Below, in pieces: positions 1 to 10,100 of a DNA stretch of 64,000 bases (position 1 is its first letter; each line of letters starts with the position of its first letter). The DNA comes from Prunella strophiata (Eukaryota; Chordata; Aves; Passeriformes; Prunellidae), in assembly GCA_036583965.1 (NCBI GenBank), contig JAZBQD010000021.1, positions 19,940,771 through 20,004,770 on the forward strand. Direction: 5' to 3'. The notes under the pieces are model-generated. The model was not told the origin of the DNA, ran no database searches, and saw only the letters and a program-made list of their open reading frames with translations. Both the position numbers and the translations under genes were made by a program.

Positions 1-551
1 ATCTCCCGTTGGGTCAGTAGCGCGCCCACCGAAATCTGAAATCTGAAATCTCGTTTGTCCCGGCTTGGCATTCCCGATCCGCAGGGAACAGGGCTGGGAG
101 CAGCCGAGGTCGTTGGTAAAACAAACATCGGCAGGGCCCAGGGAGGAATTGGGTGAGAAGAGCGGGCCGATGGCCCATCAGATAGCGGGATTTGCAGCCC
201 GGGTTGTTCTCCGGGTGTTTCTGGCTGTGGCACAGCCCCGCCACCAGACCCTGGGCAATCCCGGGATGCTCCAGATGCCACCAAAGCACCAGGGCTGCCT
301 TTGCTGAAGGAGCAGCTGGGACTGCCTCCAGGAGGATCTTTGCCTGAGGAATGCCAGCCTGTTCCTGCAGCCTTTTGCTCTTGGCTCCATAATTTGGGGG
401 GAAAAGAGGTGATTTAGGACAGCAAGGAATCAATGCCTGAGTGGAATTTCCACATTTCCAGCATGAGGCGATGGATGAGTATCCTGGTGATGCTTTGTGC
501 ATCCCAAAACCTGGTTTGGAGCCTTGCCCACCTGCTTTTGGGTTGGTTTTC

Positions 552-606
552 GTTATTATTTTATTATTGTTGTTGTTATTGTTGTTGTTATTATTATTGT
601 TGTGGT
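552..606. repeat. (TTA/TTG)n simple repeat
   Basis: An uninterrupted TTATTATTG/TTGTTG trinucleotide tract. Its open frames (poly-Leu, poly-Cys/Tyr) are by-products of the repeat. Confidence 0.85.
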
Positions 607-940
607 TTTTTAATTGGAAAAGGATGGTGCCAGCGCAGGGATAAGGAGCTGGAAGGATGGAGAAGGGATCCTCAATTATGCTGCCTGCCTGGTGGAGCTG
701 GAATATCCCTCAGGATGCTCTGGCACAGCTGAGATGTCCCCACTGCCCCCCCCAGTGACACCCAGAGCCAAGGCTGAGCTTTGAGGAGCTGGAGAGAAGG
801 TTTGGGATGTGAGGTCACCCAGGTCCAGGCTCTGTCCCTCATTCCCTGACTCCTGGAGCCCTCCTTGGACTCATCCCCTGCCCAGTGGGACTTGGAGGAA
901 TTTTTATTTTTAGAAATAGGGGTTGTGGATTCCCAGAGCG

Positions 941-1075
941 ATTTGGTTTGGAAGGACCTTAAAGCTCATCTCCTTCCTCCCCCTCCACAGGCAGGGACAC
1001 ATTCCATTTAGCCCAGGTTGCTCCGAGCCTCATCCAACCTGGCCTTGAACGCTTCCAGAGATGGGAATTGGAAAG
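941..1075 (-). mobile_element. CR1 LINE 3' fragment
   Basis: Contains the usual avian CR1 phrases in antisense: 'ggtttggaaggacctt', 'ccaggttgctccgagcc', 'ccaacctggccttgaacgct'. The copy is 5'-truncated and non-coding. Confidence 0.7.
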
Positions 1076-1208
1076 GAGTCGGATGGGAAATTTTATTTAA
1101 ATTCATATTTAAAAATAAACACTTGGACCTGACGGCAGCGCCGAGCGCCAGCCGGCGAAGGCAGGTTGCCACCAGCCTGCACGTGTTCCCAATCCAGGAC
1201 CTGCTTTC

Positions 1209-1260
1209 CACCACGGGAACTCCTCCTCCTCTTCCTCCTCCTCCTCCTCCTCCTCCCTGC
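1209..1260. repeat. (CTC/CCT)n pyrimidine tract
   Basis: Run of CTCCTC triplets, purine-free on the + strand, just upstream of the GATA cluster at about 1300. Confidence 0.8.
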
Positions 1261-1294
1261 TCCAGAGCCGGTGGGAAAGTCTGTGGCTGTTGCT

Positions 1295-1335
1295 ATTTTC
1301 TATCTGTTATCAAGGCCTCTTATCACTTTGCTCTT
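1295..1335 (-). promoter_or_regulatory. Triple GATA-motif cluster
   Basis: Within about 30 bp the + strand reads CTATCTG, GTTATCA and CTTATCAC, three reverse-strand WGATAR motifs (about 1300-1306, 1307-1312, 1319-1325). The block is less repetitive than its surroundings. A role as a GATA-responsive ZFPM1 enhancer is an inference from motif density in a gene whose product partners GATA factors. Confidence 0.4.
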
Positions 1336-1699
1336 GTCTCCGTGCCGGCTCTCCGAGCGCCCAGGGTCTCGCTCTTGGCAGCCTGGAAAAGTCCCCCCCT
1401 CCTCCTCCTTGATTCCCTATATTCTTTTGCCTTTTATTTAATTTACCAGCTAAGCACAAAGAATCAAGAAAAGCTTTATTGTTCCTGCACTGGGAGAGCC
1501 TTAATTGGAGTGCAGTGATCAAATCATTACCTGGATAACGCCGGGTTTCCCTGGGAATGCCGACCCTCGGCCCAGCCCTGCTGACACGGGCACGGCGCCT
1601 CAGCTTCCTGCAAGTTTGTACAGTCACTGTCTCTTTTTTTTATTATTTTTTGAGGGAAAAAGGAAGAAAAAGAAGGGAAAAAAAAAAAAAAAAGAAATC

Positions 1700-1975
1700 C
1701 TAGCTCGTTATCAATAAAAAAAAGGAGGGAGGGAGAAGAGTTAATCGTCGAAGCGGAGTATCTTGGAAGGGAGCGTTTTTTGGCTCTTCCCCTCTCTGTA
1801 AAACCAGCCTCAGTAATTCAGTTTTAAAGCATGAAAAAAGGGAGTTGATGAAATTCCACTATCAGCACTGAACCAATATGCAAAATATCTCGCCGAGAAT
1901 CAAATAGCTATTATGTTTTCATTTCCATTTCAGCGTATTTGCTTAATGAAGAATAGACAGATCAGGCCAGCCGAG
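1700..1975. promoter_or_regulatory. Possible conserved non-coding block
   Basis: AT-balanced, non-repetitive sequence in a G-rich minisatellite neighbourhood. It contains GTTATCA, TTAATCG, AATTCAG, ATGCAAAA and ACTATCAG. No ORF in it makes sense. The call rests only on composition and motif content; cross-species alignment would decide. Confidence 0.3.
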
Positions 1976-2184
1976 GGAGGCTGTGTGCGGTGATAACTGT
2001 GCAGGGCTCCCAGCAATCCCGGGCAAGTGACGCTCCCTCTGCTCCTGCTCTGCCTTCCCTCTCCCTCACTTGCTTTTTTTTTCCCCTTTTTTCCCCTTTT
2101 TTTGATGTTTTTCCCCAGTGGTTCGTTTAACCCACGCAGCTGGGAGCACTGGCAGTGCTTCCTGGGGGTTGGTGGGGAGTGGGG

Positions 2185-3030
2185 TGCTGCAGTGGGGTTG
2201 GGGTGCACCCAAGGACACCATTCTGGGGTGCTGTTGGCCACCCAGCCTCCCCACAGGCACTGGGTGACACCGTGGTCCCCAAACTCCTGGTTTTACAGGG
2301 TTGGATTTATCTTATGTTTATTATATTTTTATTTCTATTTATCTATTTTATTCATCCCCATCTCCCTTGTGCTTGGGTGTGTTTTGGCGTGGGATGCATC
2401 CAGGGACTGTGTGAGGTGATTCCAGGATGCTGTTGGCCACCAATGGTCCCCATACCAGGTTTGACATGGCTGGATTTATATGGAGCATCCTCATCTTCCT
2501 CATGGCTGGGCCTCTGTGTTTAGGGGTGGGATGTGGGTGGTCCCAGGATACATCCAGGGATCACAGTGACAAGATTCTGGGATTGTTGATTCCCCATCAT
2601 CCCTGTAGGCACTGGGTGACACCAGGGTGCCCAAAGCCCAGCTGGATTTAGGTGGAGCACCCCATCTCCTTCCTGATTGGGGATGGGGATTTCAGGGTTG
2701 GGATGTGGGTCATCCCAGGGTGGATCCAGGGACCCCAGTGACATGGTACTGGGATGCTGTTGACCACAGCATCATCCCTGTAGGAGCTTGGTGACACCAC
2801 AGCCTTCAAACCCCAGCTGGATTTATATGGAGCATCCAGTTGGATTTTTATGGGGCATCCCCACTTCCCTCCTGGCTGGGGATGGGTATTGTGGGGTGGG
2901 ATATGGGATGCATCCAGGGACCATGGATGGGATGCTGTTGGCTGCCCATCATCCCTGTAGGCCACGATGCTGTGGTACCCAAAGCCATCCCCATCCTCCT
3001 CCTGCTTCCTGCTCTTCCCAGGCAGGATGT
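2185..3030. repeat. Degenerate ~175-bp tandem repeat, ~5 units
   Basis: Phrases such as 'gctggatttatatggagc', 'catccagggac' and 'gggatgctgttg..ccatcatccctgtagg' recur every 150-185 bp (for example near 2398, 2548, 2725 and 2910). Units are diverged with indels. The ORFs on both strands are products of the repeat. Confidence 0.7.
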
Positions 3031-3149
3031 GGGTGATCTTGGCACCCTTGGGTGGATGCCAGGTGCCCTCCTTGCCCCACCCATCCCTTCCCAGCCCCAT
3101 CCACCCCTCCCTGGGCAGGCTGGAGGTGCCAAACCCCGGCGCAGGCGAG

Positions 3150-3425
3150 CGTCGGGTTAACTTTATCAGAAGCCCAAGAGCCGTGAAGGCGTGAAGGAAG
3201 AAATTAGCCTAACAATGTTTCATTTACAGCGGGAGAAACGATTTGTTAGCTGGCGATTGTTTCTGAATATTATCAGAGCCTTTTTAATTGTGCTGGAACT
3301 GAAATTAGCAGAATTAGAATAAATTGCCTTCCCTTCTCCGGCAGCCTCTTTATTCACGCTCATTGTTGTGTGCTTTGTATAGATTATGGGCTCTTTGTTC
3401 TGCTGCTGTAAATATACATGCCTCG
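3150..3425. promoter_or_regulatory. Possible conserved non-coding block
   Basis: Non-repetitive, AT-rich block after the minisatellite with ACTTTATCAG, GCCTAACAATG, GTTTCTGAATATTATCAG, CTTTTTAATTG and TTTATTCACG. Two TTATCAG GATA motifs are present. The character is similar to 5440-5945. Function is inferred only. Confidence 0.3.
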
Positions 3426-4050
3426 AGTCACAGGCGAGCAGCTGAGGTCTGCAGAGGGGCTGATCCCCCCTGAACCCCCCGTGATCCCCCCCGTGATCCC
3501 CCCTGATCCCCTCTCCTGTGCCTGGCTGGGCCCAGCAGCCCTCGGCACCGCGGCGTCGTGTGGTGCCAGCCATGTGTGCCACCAGGGCTGGGCCGTGCCT
3601 GCCTGGCTGGGGATGTGGCTGTGTTGCCATGGAAGCAGCCAGGAGGGATGGCAGGGCTGAGGGGTGTCCCCTGTGTGCACCCTGTTTGTCCCCATGTCCC
3701 CCCTGCAGTGTCATCCCTGTGGGTCTGTGTCACCCATCAGGTAAGGGGTGGTGGGGACCATTCCTGGGGTCCCTTTTGGGGGACAGGTGATGCCACATCT
3801 GTGTGCACAGGGCCTCTCTTGCTGCCAGGCTGATTGCCCAGAGTGCCTCAGGGAGGGGACACCTGGAGCAAGACATGGCCACCTCTGCAAGGGGACAGTG
3901 TACCCCAGGGGATGCTGCACCACAGGGATGGCTGGGCAGGGCTCTCCCTCCCTTCCCTGTGGGGCATTTCCTCCCAGCATCCTGGGAAAACCCCCTGGCA
4001 TCATTTCCCCCAGCTGTGCCCTCCTCAGCGCCCTGTCCTTGTCCCCTCAG

Positions 4051-4182
4051 GTTCCCTGGCAGCCATGGAGGAAGGTGAGGATGCCCCGGTGGGGGACAGG
4101 AGCCCCTCGGAGAGGGACGGGGCCACCTCGGACTGCGAGGGCTCGGCCGAGCGCGACACCTGCAGCCCCCCCGGCAGTGAAG
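4051..4182 (+). CDS. ZFPM1: ZFPM1 exon 2
   Basis: Acceptor cccctcag|GTTCC, donor GAAG|gtgagc. Reads (R)[13 protein letters not shown] then an acidic, Ser/Pro-rich stretch. Human FOG-1 has RSLGDMEAREE at the same point, so translation enters from exon 1 and the internal ATG at 4065 is probably not the start. Ends in phase 1. Confidence 0.85.
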
Positions 4183-7100
4183 GTGAGCCCTGGGCTGTCC
4201 CCTCTGTCCCCTCCCCACGGGGATGTTCCTGGGGGTTCCATTCCTCTGGGCACCCCCTGGCAGGACACCCACCCAGGCTGAAACTCGTGTCCCTTGGGGT
4301 ATGAAGTGACCCCCTTGGGGTGTGGAGTCACTTAGTTTGGGGTTTAAAGTGACCCTTCACAGGGATGTAAAGTGACCTTTGGGATATAAAGTGACCCCTT
4401 AGGTGCAGAATGACCCTTCCCCCCTACCTTGGGGTGCAAAGTCACATTCCCTCAGGGTGCAAAGTGTCCCATCCCAGGGATGCAGAGTGACCTCTCGGGG
4501 TGCAAAGTCCCATCCTTTGCAACACAAAGTTCCTCTCCGCACCCATGATGAAAGTCACGTCCCTTGGGGTGCAAAGTTCCCCCAGGCAGGGGGACAAAGT
4601 CACATCCCTTGGTGTACCAAGTGACTCCCCCAGGGTGTCAAGCAGCCTCAGAGGTCACAGGTGGTGGCCCTGGCTGTGCCACGGGTGGGCTGGGGGCACG
4701 GGGCCGTTGGTGGCACCGTGCTGCCCACGCAGCCGCCAGGCTGCCGCCGTGCCGAGCCGTGCCACGCCCCAGAGGTGGCTGCGACTCAGGGCCGGGCTGA
4801 AACAGTCCCAGATATCCTTTAAGTTCCTTCCTGTGGAGGTGGGGGCAAATCCCAATCAGTTAATGTTTGCAGTGCCCTTTGAGATAACCGCACCGGGGCA
4901 AGGCTGCGCCGGCTCACCGAGCAAACCCCGCTGCCTCCAGCTGCTGCATCTGGGGGAAAAGTGTCCCCAAAACCAGGCAGCCAGGCCACAGGGCACCGGG
5001 GATCCACACCAGCTGGGACAGGGAAGGGATCCTGAGAGCTGGGACAGGGAGGGATGCTGATAGTTGAGTAGGGAAGGGACCCCAACATTTGGGGCAGGGA
5101 AGGGACCCTGATAGCCCCAACAGGACGAGGTAGGGAGAGATCACAAGGCAAGGGAAGGGACCCTGATAATGAGAGGCAAGGAAGGGACCTAGGTAGCTAG
5201 GGCGTGGAGGGAACCCCAGTATTTGGGGCAGGCCAGGGACCCTAAAGCTGGGGCAGGGAGTGGACCCTAGTTGGAGCAAGGAGAGACCCTGATTTCAGTG
5301 AAAGGACCCCAACAGCCAGGGCAGGGAAGGGATCCTGCAGCAAAGCAGGGCAGGGAGCCTGATGATTGGAACAGGGAGGGGACCTGATAACTGGAGCAGG
5401 GAAGGGACCCCAGTATCAGAGTCAGGGAGGTCTCCCAGGCAAACTTTGCTCGGTGGTGGAGGGAATCAAGGGCTCTTATCTGATGGGGGAGCCGGGCTGG
5501 GGGCGAGGAGCCGGAGCCGGGGCGCGGAGCTGCACCTGGCACTGGCCTGCCTCGATAAAGAGGTGATAGCAGAGATAAGGCCCAGCAGCAATAACGGCCA
5601 CTAAAGCTTTCAGCGCGATGGATAAAAATCGATATGCCAGGCACTTTGATTTATAGCCAAAAATAATAGGACTTTTATACCCGGTGATTGATTTATTTGA
5701 TGTTAATCATTGCGCTTATCACCTGTATTAATAATCTGCAATGGCGGTGACGTCACCGCGGTGGCGCCGATCGATTGGGCTCCGCGCTGCTCGATCCGCC
5801 CGGGACGCCAAGGCAAACATGTACTTTGGGCACTAATCTGCCACACTGTCATATGCAGATTGCCTTTATCAGCCCATCTCCAGCAGCAGTTAATGGAGAA
5901 AATAATTGTTATCAAGTTGCTATGAATACGCCACAAATAGAGGCGTGAGGGGAGCGGGGCTCAGCACGCCGCCCTGGCGTGCCACGGGTGTGGCAGGGGT
6001 TTGGGGTGATGGGGCATTCCCAGGGGGGTGTGGATCCCCTCCCTGTGCCCATGCCGTGTCGCTGGTGTGGTGGTGCCAGCCCCTGTGGAATGCTGCCTCT
6101 GGAATTCCCTGCTCCTGACCTGCTGCCTTCCCCTCCTGCTGCAGAGTCCAGAGACGCTCTGGAGAGTCCGAAGGAGCCGGAGAAGCTGGATCCTGGAGAA
6201 AACCCCCAGGAGCCAGACACCTGGAATGGGCCAGGTGAGTCTCTGGTGTGGGGCTGGTCGTCCTGCTCCATCCCAGTGTCCTGACTGGATCTGCTGGAGC
6301 AGCCCTCCAGCATTCACCTCCTCTTGCAAACACCAGTATGAGGAGCACTGGGAGCTGGGCAGGCTGCAAACCCCAGGACTCCTGCTGGAGGGGGGTCTGA
6401 GGTGATGGTTGTCATCCCTGACATCTCCAGGGTGCTGTTGGGATGGTAAAACCACTGGCTTTGGGAGCAGCAGGGATGCCATCCCCACAGCTGGCATCAC
6501 ACTCCCTGGCGCTGGCAGGGTTTGGTTCTGTCCTGTGTCACACCAGGGCACTTCACCAACATCCTGGCAACCACAAGAGCGACGCTGGGGTGGTTTGGTG
6601 ATGGTTATCAAAACCCCAGGGAGTGAATTCAGCCTCTATCTCCCCCTGGTATCTCCACTGCTGGGCCGCGGGCACCGGGGCACCGGCGAGGCCGGGCTGG
6701 CCCTGTGGGCACCCCAGCCCTATCACCCACTATCTGCCAAAGCCACGGGGTTACAGATGTGTGCCACACGGATTCACAGAATCACGGGGTGTCTGGGGTA
6801 GGGAGGGAGCCCTGGAGATCATCCAGCCCGAGGCAGGGACACCTGGAGCAGGGGACAGAGGGACACATCCAGGTGGGTTTGGAATGGCTCCAGACAGGAG
6901 ACCCCACACCCTCTCTGGGCAGCTGTGCCAGGGCTCTGCTGCCCTCCATGGGAAGTTGTTCCTCATGTTCAGGTGGGTTTGGTTTGTGGCCATCACTCCT
7001 TGATTGGGGTTGTGGGTTGTTCCGCTGGGAACAACTCCTGGGGTGGAGGGATGCTCAAGGTGTTGGGGACAGTGACAGTGTGGAGGGAGGCTCAGGGTGT

Positions 7101-10100
7101 TTGGGGACAGTGACAGGATGGGGATGGGACCAGCAGGACCCGACACCCAAAAGAGTGAACGTGCCTCATTTCAGGCCCTGTTGGTGCTGCCCTGCTCCTC
7201 CCAGGGGAGCTTTGGCTGGGCGCGCTGGGCAGTGGTGACCCCGCTCCAGGACAGCAATGCATGCAGGGGGCAGGTCCCGCTGTGTCCCCAAGGCCAGCAG
7301 GCTGCGGCTGCTGCAGAGCCCTGGGAAGCGGTGCCTGCCAGCACACGTGCTCCTGCAGCTGCCCCGTCCCCAGGGCCCGCCGGCAGCCGCGCTCCCCTTC
7401 CCGAGGGGAAGCTCCCTCCGGCCCCGCTGATATCCCGGCCCTTCCTGCGTGCCGGCCAGGAAGGAGCTGCGAGGCCAGCCCCGGCTCCTCCTTATCTGCT
7501 CCCAGCCCTTTGCCCCCAGCGCTCCCGGGCCAGGGCTGCGAGGGGGCTGCAAATCCCCCCATTCCTTATGGGCTCACCGCACCCCACTGATCCCAAACTC
7601 CCCAAAGGAGCCTGGCTGGGGCCGTGCCTCTCTTCCCCCTTTCCTCTGGGGGGGAGCGGGTTATTTGCATTCTTTATGTCCAAGAGATTTGATTATCGGC
7701 CGCTGGCAGCCCATCTCCGTGCTGGTAATTGCGGCGGTGTTAATTTCGGCGGGGCGGGAGTCGCGGGCGATGCGGCGCCGATAGGGAGCTCCTCCCGCAC
7801 CAACCGCCGCATGGCCCCGGCTATCAGGAGCGCTGCAGGCTCGCCACTTATCGGGGATGGAGCTGCCGAGAAGGGAAGCTGGGAGCAGCCTGAATTTTCT
7901 GCTTTATCTGGCAGGATCCGCCGGGTGTCGGCCGCGGGGATGCGCCGCGCCCGGGGGGCTCTGCTGGCACCCCTCGGGGCTTCCCCGGGGCTTTGGGGGG
8001 TCACTGGGTCACCCCCAATGGGTCAGTGCTCCCAAAGGTCATCCTGCTGTTGTAGAGGGGATGTGGCCTGCCAGGACCTGGCCCTGGGGCTGCCTGGCCC
8101 CTACGTGGCAGGAGGGAGAAGGATTTTGGTGTAGCTTTGCAGTGACAGGAGGGAGAAGGATTTTGGTGTAGCTTTGCAGTGACCGTGTTCCCTGGAGGGG
8201 GCTGAGGCTTGTCCAGGTGATGGGTAAGTTCCCAGGAGCTGAAATCCCGAATTTGGGAGCCTTTGGGGATGTGCCACCCCTTCACCCAGGGTGCTGGGAC
8301 AGCCTGGCTCTGTTCTGCTTGCCAATGGCATCACGTGTGGCCATGCTTTGGGCTCACTCCATCCTCTGCCAGGATGTCCTTCCTTCCCAGATTCCCCCAA
8401 ACCTTTCCCCACAGCCCCTCCATCCATGCTTCAGGTTTCCATCTTTCCCACTCATTTTGGTTTGCCCTGGGGAAGGGTGGGTAGCAGAGAATCTCACCCA
8501 CAGCCTCCATTCCCATCCCAGGGCTGCCCCATCCCTGCCCAGCCAACCTCAGCAATTCCAGCTGGCTTTCCCAGAAGGAAAAGAGAAAAAACTTTGGCAA
8601 ATTTCACGTGGAGCAGAGGAGAGCCCTGCTGAGGGCCTGCTCAACCTCATGATGAGCCACCAGAGAATTCCCACTGGGAGCTGATGGAGGCTGCAGCCCC
8701 TGGGAATCCTGGATTCTTGCCTTTCCACCAGGTGGGATGGAGCTTTTTGCTTTTGTCCTTGTGGGAACACCACAGGATTGGAGGAACTGTGACCAAACCC
8801 AGGGTGGCTTTTGCATTATCCCACCCAGCTGTGTCCCAGCTGGGAATTCTTCACCCCCTTTAGCATCACTGTTTGCAGCTCCACCTTGCTGAACCCCAAG
8901 CCCTGCTGCTGTCATGCCTGTTTGGCCTTTATTTAATAATTAATTATTCAGTATTACTTTAATATTAATATATTTCCTCTGGGCAGTAATGATGGCTGCT
9001 GGGTTGATTACAGAGCTCCTCTCCTGATCCCCCAAACCCCTCACCCCCCATCCTCCATATCAGGATGGCACAGAGCAACTCCTCTTTTCTTTTTTGGTGC
9101 ATCTAATTAAAACTCCCAAGTCCTTTTTTTTCCCCCCCTTTTCCTCCCAGCTCCCCCTTCCCTTCAGTTGTGTTTATCTCCCACTTCAATAATCTCTGGC
9201 TGCCCAGGGTTTGTCTGGAAACCTCAAGGTTCATTATCGGGGTGAGCAGGGCACAATGGGGGGGACAGCCTGGCCAGGGGGGGACACTGCCCCCGCCACA
9301 TCTGCCCTGTCCCTCCCCCTCCACCCTGGTATGTGTGGGTGGGAAAATTATCCCAGCTATTCCCTTTTATCACTGGGAGAGGAGCAGCAGAGAGTTGTGT
9401 CTGTGGGAGATTGCTGGGGGATGGGGGCACTTGGCATTCAGGGCATTGGCACCCCCAGGGTCCCAAATCAGGGGTGCCCAGCACCCTGAAATCCTCCCCC
9501 TGCCCCAGGAGTGTCCAGCAAATCCTCCTGCCAGAGGCAGCGGGGTGGGGACAGTCCCAGCAGGGATGGTGGCACCTGTCCCTGCTGGGGGATGACCTCC
9601 TGTGCCTGGGGTCACTGCAGGGTGGAGGGGACAGTTTGGGGACACTGATAGGGTGAGGGGATGCTCTGACTGGTCTGGGGGCCTTGCTGAGTGGAAGGGT
9701 GATCAGACCAGGTTGGGGACTCAGCTGGGGTGGAGGGATGCTCAGGGATTTTGGGGACAGTGGCAGTGTGGAGGGATGCTCAGGGATTTTGGGGACAGTG
9801 GCAGTGTGGAGGGATGCTCAGGGATTTTGGGGACAGTGACAGTGTGGAGGGATGCTCAGGGATTTTGGGGACAGTGGCAGTGTGGAGGGATGCTCAGGGA
9901 TTTTGGGGACAGTGACAGTGTGGAGGGATGCTCAGGGTGTTGGGGACAGTGACAGTGTGGAGGGATGCTCAGGGTGTTGGGGACAGTGACAGTGTGAGGG
10001 AAGCTCAGGGATGTTGGGAACAGTGACAGTGAGGAGGGATGCTCAGGGATTTTGGGGACAGTGACAGTGTGAGGGATGCTCAGGGATTTTGGGGACAGTG

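Larger units (their letters stand above)
1..4050 (+). other. ZFPM1: ZFPM1 intron 1 (part)
   Basis: No coding exon is recognisable before the acceptor at 4050. I looked for the mammalian FOG-1 N-terminal exon (MSRRKQSNPRQIK) and do not see it, so it should lie upstream of the window. The stretch holds simple repeats, one CR1 fragment, a degenerate ~175-bp repeat and two or three more complex, less G-rich blocks that look like conserved non-coding sequence. ORFs here are short and have no family features. Confidence 0.7.

Noticed and set aside
4065..4067. ATG at 4065 as the ZFPM1 start
   Set aside because: The upstream in-frame residues SLAA align with SLGD after the exon 1 peptide of mammalian FOG-1, and the exon has a good acceptor at 4050, so translation most likely enters from exon 1.
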